The notes beneath the pieces were generated by a model. It was not told the DNA's origin and did not search any database. It saw only the letters and a list, made by a program, of their open reading frames with translations. A stretch of DNA of 64,000 bases from Spirosoma sp. (GTDB lineage: Bacteria; Bacteroidota; Bacteroidia; Cytophagales; Spirosomataceae), in the NCBI RefSeq assembly GCF_026391055.1, contig NZ_JAPLET010000030.1, forward strand, positions 186,001 through 250,000. The letters run 5' to 3'. The translations under genes were made by a program, and so were the position numbers. How positions within the stretch are numbered: the stretch's first letter is position 1; every line of letters begins with the position of its first letter. This document shows positions 6,617 to 14,659 of the stretch, piece by piece.

Positions 6617-8776
6617 CTACACAAATAACCCCACCACCAGATCAATCAACTTGATCCCGATAAACGGAGCCACAATTCCGCCCAGACCGTAGATGAACAG
6701 GTTACGGCGGAGTAGGGCCGATGCGCCAATGGGTTTGTACTCGACCCCGCGAAGGGCCAGCGGAATCAGCATTGGAATGATGATCGCGTTGAAAAGTACC
6801 GCCGATAGAATCGCCGATTCAGCGCTGTGCAGTCGCATGATATTGATTGCCTGCAGGGCTGGAATAGAGACTACAAAAAGGGCCGGAACAATGGCGAAGT
6901 ATTTGGCCACGTCGTTGGCAATCGAAAACGTCGTCAGGGTACCGCGTGTGATGAGCAGTTGCTTCCCAATTTCAACCACCTCGATCAGCTTGGTCGGATC
7001 ATTATCCAGGTCGACCATGTTCCCGGCTTCTTTAGCGGCCTGAGTGCCGGAGTTCATCGCCACACCCACGTCGGCCTGGGCCAGAGCGGGGGCGTCGTTG
7101 GTCCCATCGCCCATCATCGCCACTAGTTTGCCACCCGTTTGCTCGTGGCGGATGTAGTTCATTTTGTCTTCCGGCTTGGCTTCGGCGATGTAATCATCGA
7201 CACCGGCTTTTTCGGCAATAAACTTGGCCGTCAGTGGGTTGTCGCCGGTTACCATGACCGTTTTTACGCCCATTTTTCGCAACCGGTCGAAGCGTTCGGA
7301 GATGCCGGGTTTAATAATATCCTGCAATTCGACAACGCCCCGCACCTGCTCGTTTTCGATCACCACGAGTGGTGTACCACCGTTACCAGCTATTTCCTTC
7401 GCCTGATTTTCCGTTTCGATTGGGAACAGATTACCCGCTTTTGTGACAATGTTCCGAATAGAATCCGTCGCACCTTTCCGTATCCGCACCGGGGAACCAT
7501 TCACTCCGGCAGGCATATCGATTCCCGATGAGCGCGTTTCGGCCGTGAACTTTACAAAATGAATAATTGACAATGGATAATGAAGCGTGCTCTGGCTATC
7601 CCCCATTTGAAAATGAAATTGATCATTAGTCATCGACCATTGTACATTATTCATTTTTTTCGCCAGCTCAACAATAGACTTACCTTCAGGGGTTTCGTCA
7701 GCCAGTGAACTCAGGGCCGATGCCCGAATCATATCAACTTCGGAGACCCCCGGTGCGGGGTAAAAATGGGTCGCTTTCCGGTTGCCAATGGTAATCGTTC
7801 CGGTTTTATCCAGGAGCAGCGTGTCGATGTCGCCCGCCGTTTCAACCGCCCGCCCCGATTTGGCAATGACATTGGCACGTAACGCCCGGTCCATGCCTGC
7901 AATGCCGATGGCCGACAGCAGCCCGCCGATGGTTGTGGGAATCAGGCAGACGAACAACGAGATCAGGGCGGCTATGGTAATGGGCGTATTGGCGTAATCG
8001 GCAAAGGGTTTCAGGGCGACACAGACAATGATGAAGATCAGCGTGAAACCCGCCAGCAGAATCGTCAGGGCAATTTCGTTGGGGGTTTTCTGCCGGGTGG
8101 CCCCTTCTACCAGCGCAATCATTTTATCGAGAAACGACTCCCCCGGCTGGGTGGTTACCTGCACCTTTATACGGTCCGACAGCACTTTCGTACCACCCGT
8201 TACGGATGATTTGTCACCACCGGCTTCCCGAATGACCGGGGCCGATTCGCCCGTAATGGCCGACTCGTCAATGGTTGCCAGCCCTTCGATGATTTCGCCA
8301 TCGGAGGGAATAATGTCGCCCGGTTCGCAGAGGAACACATCGCCTTTGACGAGTTGCGCCGAGGAAATAACCTGCACCGAATCGTCGGTGGTGTGGCTCT
8401 CCGACCGTTCATTGGTATACATGTTCCCTACAGAGCGAATCACTTTAGCGGGTGTTTCCTGCCGTGTCTTTCGGAGCGATTCGGCCTGGGCTTTGCCCCG
8501 CGCTTCGGCAATGGCCTCGGCGAAGTTGGCGAACAGGATGGTCAGTAACAGGATGAGGGTGATAGACCCATTATAGCCTAATGACCCCTGGGTCGTGTCG
8601 CCAGTGATGGCGATGTAGGCCGTAACCAGCACCATCACAACAGTGCCGATTTCGACGGTAAACATGACCGGGTTCTTGATCAGAACAGCCGGGTTAAGTT
8701 TGACAAACGACTCCCGAATAGCCGTGCCCACAAGCTCACGCTGGAACAATGAAGGGGATGATTTTTGCGTTGCCAT
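6617..8776 (-). CDS. kdpB: K+-transporting P-type ATPase subunit B, with repeat-derived insert
   Basis: A 719-residue P-type ATPase, longer than the usual 680-690. Visible hallmarks are the TGES loop (ITGESAPVI), the phosphorylation site LLLDKTGTIT (Asp about 323), TGDNPLTAKFIA, MMGDGTNDAPALAQADVGVAM and the conserved membrane region KYFAIVPALF. It hydrolyses ATP to drive K+ uptake by KdpA in the inner membrane. Between LAKK (about 374) and KFTAETRSSGI (about 409) there is a low-complexity stretch (NNVQWSMTNDQFHFQ and on). It is encoded by an AT-rich imperfect palindrome, discussed separately. It lies in the nucleotide-binding domain, in a loop that is roughly half as long in E. coli. All catalytic motifs are intact, so the protein is probably functional. 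Confidence 0.97.
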   Translation of the reverse strand: MATQKSSPSLFQRELVGTAIRESFVKLNPAVLIKNPVMFTVEIGTVVMVLVTAYIAITGDTTQGSLGYNGSITLILLLTILFANFAEAIAEARGKAQAESLRKTRQETPAKVIRSVGNMYTNERSESHTTDDSVQVISSAQLVKGDVFLCEPGDIIPSDGEIIEGLATIDESAITGESAPVIREAGGDKSSVTGGTKVLSDRIKVQVTTQPGESFLDKMIALVEGATRQKTPNEIALTILLAGFTLIFIIVCVALKPFADYANTPITIAALISLFVCLIPTTIGGLLSAIGIAGMDRALRANVIAKSGRAVETAGDIDTLLLDKTGTITIGNRKATHFYPAPGVSEVDMIRASALSSLADETPEGKSIVELAKKMNNVQWSMTNDQFHFQMGDSQSTLHYPLSIIHFVKFTAETRSSGIDMPAGVNGSPVRIRKGATDSIRNIVTKAGNLFPIETENQAKEIAGNGGTPLVVIENEQVRGVVELQDIIKPGISERFDRLRKMGVKTVMVTGDNPLTAKFIAEKAGVDDYIAEAKPEDKMNYIRHEQTGGKLVAMMGDGTNDAPALAQADVGVAMNSGTQAAKEAGNMVDLDNDPTKLIEVVEIGKQLLITRGTLTTFSIANDVAKYFAIVPALFVVSIPALQAINIMRLHSAESAILSAVLFNAIIIPMLIPLALRGVEYKPIGASALLRRNLFIYGLGGIVAPFIGIKLIDLVVGLFV
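7557..7656. repeat. AT-rich imperfect palindrome translated inside kdpB
   Basis: The left arm near 7557-7582 and the right arm near 7630-7656 are reverse complements at about 21 of 25 positions around the core ATGAATAAT..ACAATGG. They flank about 45 bp of unrelated sequence. The base composition is clearly more AT-rich than surrounding kdpB. It stays in frame and adds roughly 17 residues net to the nucleotide-binding domain compared with E. coli KdpB. It resembles the TAATGAATAATGGACAATGG-type intergenic repeats that I recall from Cytophagales genomes. That identification is from memory. Confidence 0.75.
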
Positions 8777-8977
8777 AATTATAGTGTCAGAACCGGGATT
8801 TTAATATGATTTAATAGATTTCCAGGATTAGCGCAGACCGCCATGTTCAGTCCTGAAAATCGGCTTGTTCAGCTCATTTAACCTTACTGAGGAGCCTTTG
8901 GAAACTGAAGCTGTTCGCGGTATTACTTACTACTAAAAAAGTCCTCACCTTCATCACCTGTCAGTTGTCCCAATCCG
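8777..8977. repeat. kdpA-kdpB gap with a degenerate palindromic repeat
   Basis: This 201-bp gap has no convincing ORF. Next to the kdpB start (about 8795-8830) is an AT-rich segment running from AACCGGGATTTT to TTTCCAGGATT, whose ends are near inverse copies (AATCCTGGAAAT versus AACCGGGATTTT). This type of sequence is frequent between genes in Bacteroidota. A second segment near 8895-8920 resembles one arm of the kdpC-porin hairpin. No promoter is evident, so kdpB probably depends on readthrough from kdpA. Confidence 0.5.
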
Positions 8978-10681
8978 CTATTTCAGACTAAAGTATTCGG
9001 CTAGTGGGCCGAGGGCCAGAGCGGGGAAGAACGACAGGGCCGTGATGATCAGAATCACCGCGAAGGTCATCAGCCCAAACGTGCCCGTATCGATTGGCAG
9101 CGTACCCGATGACTCAGGAACGTACTTCTTCTGCGCCAGCAAACCGGCAATGGCTACCGGGCCAATGATTGGGATGAAGCGACCCAGAATCAGGACAATA
9201 CCGGTAGCGTAGTTCCAGAAAAAATTGTTATCGCCCAGTCCCTCAAAACCCGATCCGTTGTTGGCGTTGGCCGAGGTGAACTCGTATAATATCTCCGAGA
9301 AACCGTGATTACCGGGGTTGTTGAGCCAGGCCGACGGCTTCACCGCCCAGGCGGCATCGGGATATTTGACGAAGAACCAGACCGCCAGCGCCGTGCCGCC
9401 CTTGACCAGAAACGTACTCAGCAGGGCTACAATCGAAGCAATTTTGATCTCCCGCGCTTCGACCTTCCGCCCGAACAGCTCCGGCGTTCGCCCAACCATA
9501 AGGCCCGAAATAAAGACGGCAATGATCAGGTAGTAATAGTAGTTCAGGAAGCCTACGCCACAGCCGCCGTAGAAGGCGTTGGTCATCATGCCCAGCAGTT
9601 CCATCGTACCTGATAAGGCCATCGACGAATCGTGCATGGAGTTGACCGAACCCGTCGAGATGATTGTCGTGACAATGCTCCAGTAAGCCGATGCCAGCGG
9701 GCCAAACCGAACCTCTTTGCCTTCCATCGCGCCGGTTGGCTGGCTCACGCCCAGTTGCGCAATGGCCGGATTACCGTGCACTTCGGTAACCAGTGTTGGG
9801 ATGAGCAGACAGAGCATACCAAGGGTCATGACGCCATACACCACCCACGTAAACCGCCGACGGTTGATCAGAAAACCCAGCGCGAACAGCATGGCGATTG
9901 GTAGCAGCACCTGCGCCACCATCTCGACCATGTTGGTGAAGTAGTTTGGATTCTCCAGCGGGTGCGCCGAGTTGACACCAAACCAGCCACCGCCATTGGT
10001 ACCGATGTGTTTGATGGCGATCATGCCAGCCGCTGGTCCGCGCGAAACATTAACGGTATCGCCCTGCATGGTTACGACCGAATCTTTCCCGTCAAAACTA
10101 GCGGGAGTGCCGTTGAAGACCAGGATCAGAGCCACGACGAACGAAAGGGGCAATAGAATCCGGGTGATCGCCTTCACGAAGAAGACATAAAAGTTACCCA
10201 CCGTATCGACAACCTTCGGTAAAAACGAACGGACGATCAGCAACAGCGATGCTATGCCCGTGGCCGCCGAAACAAACATCAGGAAAGTAATGCCCCCCAG
10301 TTGCGTCAGATACGTTAGCCCCGATTCGCCCGAATAGTGTTGCAAATCGCAGTTGACCATAAAACTGATGGCCGTGTTGAACGCCAGATCGGGAGTCATG
10401 GACGGGTTCCCATCGGGATTGAGCGGCAGCCCCCCCTGCAACAGCAGCAGGGTAAACGAAAACGCCAGCCAGACCGCGTTGATAGTGAGCAGGGCGGTTA
10501 GATTCTTTTTCCAGCTCATCTCGCGGGTAGGGTCGATACCGCCGACGCGATAGATGAACCGCTCCAGCGGCCCGTTGGCCGACTCCGGTTTAAAGACGTT
10601 GGCAATGTACTTGCCCAGCGGTATAGCCAGCAGGACGGTCAGCCCATACATGACAATAACGCCGATTAATTCAGTTGACAT
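8978..10681 (-). CDS. kdpA: K+-transporting ATPase subunit A (channel subunit)
   Basis: The 567-residue protein fits KdpA (about 557 aa in E. coli), the channel-like subunit that selects K+ in the inner membrane. Four pore-loop segments can be picked out: MVNCDLQHYSGESGLTYL, IKHIGTNGGGWFGVNSAHP, STGSVNSMHDSSMALSG, and TSANANNGSGFEGLGDNNFF. About ten hydrophobic helices surround them, starting with LIGVIVMYGLTVLLAIPLG. It follows kdpF after 40 nt and precedes kdpB by 201 nt. Start and length agree with the family, nothing is missing. Confidence 0.98.
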   Translation of the reverse strand: MSTELIGVIVMYGLTVLLAIPLGKYIANVFKPESANGPLERFIYRVGGIDPTREMSWKKNLTALLTINAVWLAFSFTLLLLQGGLPLNPDGNPSMTPDLAFNTAISFMVNCDLQHYSGESGLTYLTQLGGITFLMFVSAATGIASLLLIVRSFLPKVVDTVGNFYVFFVKAITRILLPLSFVVALILVFNGTPASFDGKDSVVTMQGDTVNVSRGPAAGMIAIKHIGTNGGGWFGVNSAHPLENPNYFTNMVEMVAQVLLPIAMLFALGFLINRRRFTWVVYGVMTLGMLCLLIPTLVTEVHGNPAIAQLGVSQPTGAMEGKEVRFGPLASAYWSIVTTIISTGSVNSMHDSSMALSGTMELLGMMTNAFYGGCGVGFLNYYYYLIIAVFISGLMVGRTPELFGRKVEAREIKIASIVALLSTFLVKGGTALAVWFFVKYPDAAWAVKPSAWLNNPGNHGFSEILYEFTSANANNGSGFEGLGDNNFFWNYATGIVLILGRFIPIIGPVAIAGLLAQKKYVPESSGTLPIDTGTFGLMTFAVILIITALSFFPALALGPLAEYFSLK

Positions 10682-10721
10682 ATTTCGATTGAGTTACTCC
10701 CGCTGGTGCGAGCTATTCAGG

Positions 10722-10802
10722 TTAAAATTTTTCTGGTTTGATGAGTACATACAGCATGTACACGAATACCAGCAGGGCGATGATGAACAAGCTAGTGAGC
10801 AT
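10722..10802 (-). CDS. kdpF: KdpF, small membrane subunit
   Basis: A 26-codon ORF reads MLTSLFIIALLVFVYMLYVL and ends IKPEKF, with TAA at 10722-10724. A single hydrophobic helix followed by the short basic tail KPEKF is the KdpF pattern (29 aa in E. coli), where the peptide stabilises the KdpFABC complex. It lies 40 nt upstream of kdpA, exactly where kdpF is expected. It is too short for ordinary ORF calling, so it is easily missed. Confidence 0.88.
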   Translation of the reverse strand: MLTSLFIIALLVFVYMLYVLIKPEKF

Positions 10803-10814
10803 GTTAAAGAGTGT

Positions 10815-10901
10815 TTAAATCCGTTCGAACCATTCGATGGTTTTGTAGAAGAAAATGAAGCAGCCGATGGCCGATACAACGAGAAGCAGCAGAGTACTCA
10901 T
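10815..10901 (-). CDS. 28-residue single-helix membrane microprotein heading the kdp operon
   Basis: An ATG at 10901 opens a 28-codon frame reading MSTLLLLVVSAIGCFIFFYK then TIEWFERI, ending with TAA at 10815-10817. It has one hydrophobic helix (about residues 3-19) and an amphipathic, charged tail. It is 12 nt upstream of kdpF on the same strand, with no other gene between it and the kup terminator. The layout resembles KdpF but the sequence differs, so it could be a second small Kdp subunit or a regulatory peptide. I do not recognise a named family. Coding status rests on position, start/stop spacing and membrane-protein character. Confidence 0.6.
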   Translation of the reverse strand: MSTLLLLVVSAIGCFIFFYKTIEWFERI

Positions 10902-10941
10902 GGAAGTTGGGGTAATGTGTTAATCAGTCGATACCCCCATG

Positions 10942-10956
10942 CCAAGAAGTGGTCCA
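10942..10956 (-). promoter_or_regulatory. Possible sigma54-type promoter for the kdp operon
   Basis: On the minus strand the sequence TGGACCACTTCTTGG matches the sigma54 -24 GG exactly and the -12 region as TTGG instead of TTGC, with the correct 10-nt spacing. It would start transcription near 10930, about 30 nt before the microprotein ATG. It is considered because a sigma54 activator gene lies at 14660-16009. One key mismatch makes this a weak call. Confidence 0.25.
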
Positions 10957-11043
10957 GAAAAATGAAAAAAGCTTATTTATCTTGGTATCCTGTTGATTAT
11001 TAGTTAATTATCTTTATTTGTGAACGAAGGGTAAACACAAAAA

Positions 11044-11080
11044 AAAAGCCGACCCTTCCAAAATGGAAGGGTCGGCTTTT
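11044..11080 (-). terminator. Strong hairpin terminator downstream of kup
   Basis: Perfect 17-bp arms (11044-11060 and 11064-11080) enclose a 3-nt loop. On the minus strand the hairpin is followed by a run of about nine T residues, the classic intrinsic terminator. It ends kup, whose stop is at 11105, and separates it from the kdp operon. The A/T-flanked stem would also work on the other strand, but no plus-strand gene ends here. Confidence 0.92.
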
Positions 11081-11104
11081 CAATTTGGTACGGTCAACTA
11101 CGAC

Positions 11105-13072
11105 TTATCCTGTATAAGGTTCCTCTTTCGGCTTTATTCGTGTTAGTCGCAGATTGGCAGGCCGCGCCAGTACGATGGGCACATCTTCAACAACCACATT
11201 GCTGGTGTCCAGCCCGTAAGCCGCCTGGGGGGGTAACGAGATGTTCTTGATGAGGAAATAGATATTCATGATCAGTTTATCGCTGATAGACAGGGCGTTT
11301 TCATAGGAAAGAAATGTCCGAAAAAGCACAAACCGGAAATCACCCGGAACGCGGTGGGTGTTCAGCGACCTGTACCGGGTTTCGAGGGTTATTTCCTTAT
11401 TTTTCACCATATCTTCCACCACCATCCTGAAGAGTAAGTTGATGCGTGGCTGTACCCGGAAGCCGAGGTAGAACGTAATGAAATAAACATCTTCTTCGGC
11501 CAGGGTTTCTACTTTGTACCGCATCACATACGGCTCATCCTCGACGCAGATGTGCAGAAGCCAGTAAATGTCGGCTCGCTTGGGCGCACGGTTCAGAATG
11601 GAATAGAGCGTTTCGGCTTCGATCTTTCGGGTATCTTCGGCTGTGGTTAGGTACACCAGATGAGTCGCGTATTTCGGAATCGACTCGTCGATGCTGAGTT
11701 GTTTCAGCAAGTGCAGGTTGTCGGGCAGAGAGTCGTAACGAATCGACTCCGCTTTGATAGCTTCGCCCCTATACCAGAAAAACATCAGCGCCATCAGCAG
11801 CAGGCCCAGCGTAATGGATATCCAGCCGCCCTCCTCGAATTTGACCAGATTGGCAATCAGGAAGGTAGATTCTACCGTGAGAAAGACGCCCGTAATTAGC
11901 ACGATCAATATTGGATTGACTCGTTTGACGCGCAGGAACATGCTCATCAGCACCGTACTCATGAGCATGGTGAGCGTAACGGCCAATCCAAAGGCAGCTT
12001 CCATGTTTTTCGATTCGCGGAAGTGCAGCACGATCAGAATACACCCGACCATCAGGCCCCAGTTGACATAAGGAACGTACAACTGACCGCGTTCAGAAGA
12101 TGGGTAAACGACGCGCTGGCGGGGCCAGAAGTTAAGTCGCATGGCTTCGCCAACCAGTGTAAACGCCCCGCTGATGAGTGCCTGACTGGCAATAATCGTG
12201 GCCACCGTAGCCAGCCCGATGCTGAAGACGGTTAACCAGGCCGGAACGATGGAGTAAAAGGGACTGGTTTCGCTGAGTTGCTGACCGAGGTGCTGCATGA
12301 GCCAGGCCGACTGACCCGCGTAGGATAACAGTAGCATGAACTTAACATAGCCCCAGCTCACCCGGATGTTACCCCGACCGCAGTGCCCCATGTCGGAGTA
12401 GAGTGCTTCGGCCCCGGTGGTACATAAGAACACACCACCCAGCAACCAGAAACCGCCCGGATATACCGTTAGCAGCCGCATGGCCCAGGCCGGGTTTAAT
12501 GCCCGCAGCACTCCCAGATGCCCAAAAAGTGCCCAGAACCCAATGGCACCAATGAACGAAAACCAGACCAGCATAATGGGTCCGAACAGCTTACCCAGAA
12601 ACTGCGTACCAAATTGCTGGCTCACAAAAAGGGCAATCAGAATGCCAATAACGATGGGAACCGTATCGAGGTGTGGGTAAAAAATGAGTAGCCCCTCAAT
12701 GGCCGATGAAACCGAAATAGGCGGTGTAATCAGCCCGTCGGCCAGTAGAAAAGACCCGCCGATAATGGCCGGATATTTCAGCCAGCCGCCCGTAAACCGC
12801 CGGACAAGAGTGTATAGGGAGAAAATACCACCCTCGCCTTTGTTATCCGCCCGAAGCGTGATAACGACATATTTAATAGTCGTTTGAAGCGTTAGTGTCC
12901 AGATCACACAGGACAGCGTACCCAGCACCAGCGTTTCGGTTAGCTCTTTGCCGCGCATAACGGCCGCCAGTGTGTAGAGGGGTGATGTACCAATATCGCC
13001 GAAGACAATGCCAATGGCCACCAACAAGCCTTGTGGGGATACTTTATTTAACGACGAATGGGATGAAGACAT
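11105..13072 (-). CDS. kup: Kup-type low-affinity K+ transporter
   Basis: The 655-residue protein begins with the KUP signature ALVAIGIVFGDIGTSPLYTL-like region (GLLVAIGIVFGDIGTSPLYT). It has about twelve hydrophobic helices up to roughly residue 430, including ADNKGEGGIFSLYTLVRR and FLCTTGAEALYSDMGHCGR. A soluble C-terminal domain of about 200 residues follows. KUP/HAK transporters take up K+ across the inner membrane, probably with protons. It is transcribed alone from the short region opposite the PLP decarboxylase and ends at the strong hairpin before kdp. Its location beside kdp makes this a K+ uptake cluster with constitutive and inducible systems. Confidence 0.96.
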   Translation of the reverse strand: MSSSHSSLNKVSPQGLLVAIGIVFGDIGTSPLYTLAAVMRGKELTETLVLGTLSCVIWTLTLQTTIKYVVITLRADNKGEGGIFSLYTLVRRFTGGWLKYPAIIGGSFLLADGLITPPISVSSAIEGLLIFYPHLDTVPIVIGILIALFVSQQFGTQFLGKLFGPIMLVWFSFIGAIGFWALFGHLGVLRALNPAWAMRLLTVYPGGFWLLGGVFLCTTGAEALYSDMGHCGRGNIRVSWGYVKFMLLLSYAGQSAWLMQHLGQQLSETSPFYSIVPAWLTVFSIGLATVATIIASQALISGAFTLVGEAMRLNFWPRQRVVYPSSERGQLYVPYVNWGLMVGCILIVLHFRESKNMEAAFGLAVTLTMLMSTVLMSMFLRVKRVNPILIVLITGVFLTVESTFLIANLVKFEEGGWISITLGLLLMALMFFWYRGEAIKAESIRYDSLPDNLHLLKQLSIDESIPKYATHLVYLTTAEDTRKIEAETLYSILNRAPKRADIYWLLHICVEDEPYVMRYKVETLAEEDVYFITFYLGFRVQPRINLLFRMVVEDMVKNKEITLETRYRSLNTHRVPGDFRFVLFRTFLSYENALSISDKLIMNIYFLIKNISLPPQAAYGLDTSNVVVEDVPIVLARPANLRLTRIKPKEEPYTG

Positions 13073-13157
13073 GAACTAAGGATAGACGAATCGTTGACAG
13101 AACTCCTTAATGCGCCACTAGTTTACCTTTATTTACATTATATTTCCATTAAACTAC

Positions 13158-14597
13158 ATGACCTCACCGCTACAACAGGATTCCGCCAATCTTGCCGCCC
13201 TGCTCGAACGAGCCAAGGCCGAAAGTCTGGCTCATCTGACCGCCCTCAGTACACTACCCACAACGGGAACCTATACCACCAATTCGGTCCGAAACCAGTT
13301 GGCGGAACAGGGAATGGGAACCCTGAATGCTTTCGATGAATTTAATGACCGACTGCGCAACGTGATTGTAGCCTCATCCGGACCGCGTTACTGGGGGTAT
13401 GTCATTGGCGGCACTACTCCGGCTTCTATCGTGGGCGACTGGCTGGCTACGGCTTTCGATCAGTGCAGTTTCGCCACCGCGGGACAGGGTGACATTTCGG
13501 CTAACATTGAAGTTGAAACGATTCAGTTACTGCGGCAGCTATTCAACCTCCCCGACACCTTTCTTGGTGGTTTTGTTTCGGGAGCTACGATGTCGAATTT
13601 CACCTGCCTGAGCGTGGCCCGGCAATGGGCAGGGAAGCAACTGGGTGTTGATATTGCCAACGACGGCATGGTGCCAGGTATCACGGTGCTGTCGGCTGAG
13701 CCGCACGCGTCGGCGGTGAAGTCGCTGGCCATGCTGGGTATTGGTCGAAACAACGTTGTCCGAATCAAGTACCTCGACGGTAACCGGGAAGCGATGGACG
13801 TGGGCGATCTGGAAGCGAAACTACAGGCGCTCGACGGAAAACCGGCTATCCTGATCTCCAGCGCAGGAACGGTCAACACCGTCGATTTTGACGACATGAC
13901 AGCCATCGCCGAACTGAAAAAGAAATACTCGTTCTGGTGGCATGTGGATGGCGCTTTTGGCGGCTTTGCCGCCTGCTCTCCGGCCTATCAGCAGTTGCTG
14001 GCCGGATGGGAACAGGCCGACAGTCTCACCATCGACTGCCACAAATGGTTGAATGTGCCCTACGACAGCGCCATATTTTTAATGCAGACGAAGCATCGGC
14101 AGCTTCATATCGAAACGCTGCAACCGCTCAACAGCCCTTACCTCGGCGACCTGCTGACGAACGTGAATTACCAGACGCTGGTGCCCGAAAGCTCCCGGCG
14201 ACTGCGGGCGTTACCCGCCTGGTTCAGCCTGATGGCCTACGGCAAAGAAGGCTATCAAACCTTGGTGGAAACCAATATCCGGCTGGCCCAGACCTTTGGC
14301 AAAATGCTCGCCGACAGTGCTTATTTTGAGTTACTGGCCCCCGTCCGGCTGAATACGGTCTGTTTTACACTGACTAATGCCGAGCCTGAACGAGTGAACT
14401 CATTCCTGAAAACCCTGAACGAAACAGGGCTGGTTTTCATGACGCCCACCGTGTATAAAGGTAAGGCCGGTATCCGTGCGGCTTTCGTTAACTGGCGGAC
14501 GAGGGAGGATGATTTGAAGTTGGTATTTGAGAAGATGACTTCTATTTATAAGCAGACCTATGAAACCCCTAAATCCCCTGAAGGGGACTTTGTCTAA
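13158..14597 (+). CDS. PLP-dependent group II decarboxylase
   Basis: A 479-residue fold-type I PLP enzyme. Key parts are SGATMSNFTCLSVAR (phosphate-binding region), the conserved EPHASAVKSLAMLG, HVDGAFGGFAA with the PLP-nitrogen Asp (about 264), and the Schiff-base lysine in DCHKWLNVPYDS (about 296). It resembles aspartate/glutamate/aromatic amino-acid decarboxylases, but the substrate cannot be read from sequence. The last ten residues (TPKSPEGDFV) are encoded by one arm of an intergenic inverted repeat, so the native C-terminus was probably shorter. It runs divergently from kup and convergently with the sigma54 regulator. Amino-acid decarboxylation could help pH or osmotic balance alongside K+ uptake; that is inference. 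Confidence 0.85.
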   Translation: MTSPLQQDSANLAALLERAKAESLAHLTALSTLPTTGTYTTNSVRNQLAEQGMGTLNAFDEFNDRLRNVIVASSGPRYWGYVIGGTTPASIVGDWLATAFDQCSFATAGQGDISANIEVETIQLLRQLFNLPDTFLGGFVSGATMSNFTCLSVARQWAGKQLGVDIANDGMVPGITVLSAEPHASAVKSLAMLGIGRNNVVRIKYLDGNREAMDVGDLEAKLQALDGKPAILISSAGTVNTVDFDDMTAIAELKKKYSFWWHVDGAFGGFAACSPAYQQLLAGWEQADSLTIDCHKWLNVPYDSAIFLMQTKHRQLHIETLQPLNSPYLGDLLTNVNYQTLVPESSRRLRALPAWFSLMAYGKEGYQTLVETNIRLAQTFGKMLADSAYFELLAPVRLNTVCFTLTNAEPERVNSFLKTLNETGLVFMTPTVYKGKAGIRAAFVNWRTREDDLKLVFEKMTSIYKQTYETPKSPEGDFV

Positions 14598-14632
14598 CAA
14601 GGAATGAAATCCCCTTCAGGAGATTTAGGGGT
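14565..14632. terminator. Inverted repeat overlapping the decarboxylase 3' end (bidirectional terminator candidate)
   Basis: Arms of 26 nt (14565-14590 and 14607-14632) are reverse complements with two mismatches and a 16-nt loop, built on the motif CCCCTAAATCCCCTGAAGGGG. This motif is a common Bacteroidota intergenic repeat as far as I recall. It sits between two convergent genes and includes the last codons and nearly the stop of the decarboxylase. A terminator role for both genes is inferred from position. Confidence 0.75.
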
Positions 14633-14659
14633 AATGAAATATCACTCCACTTATTCCAC

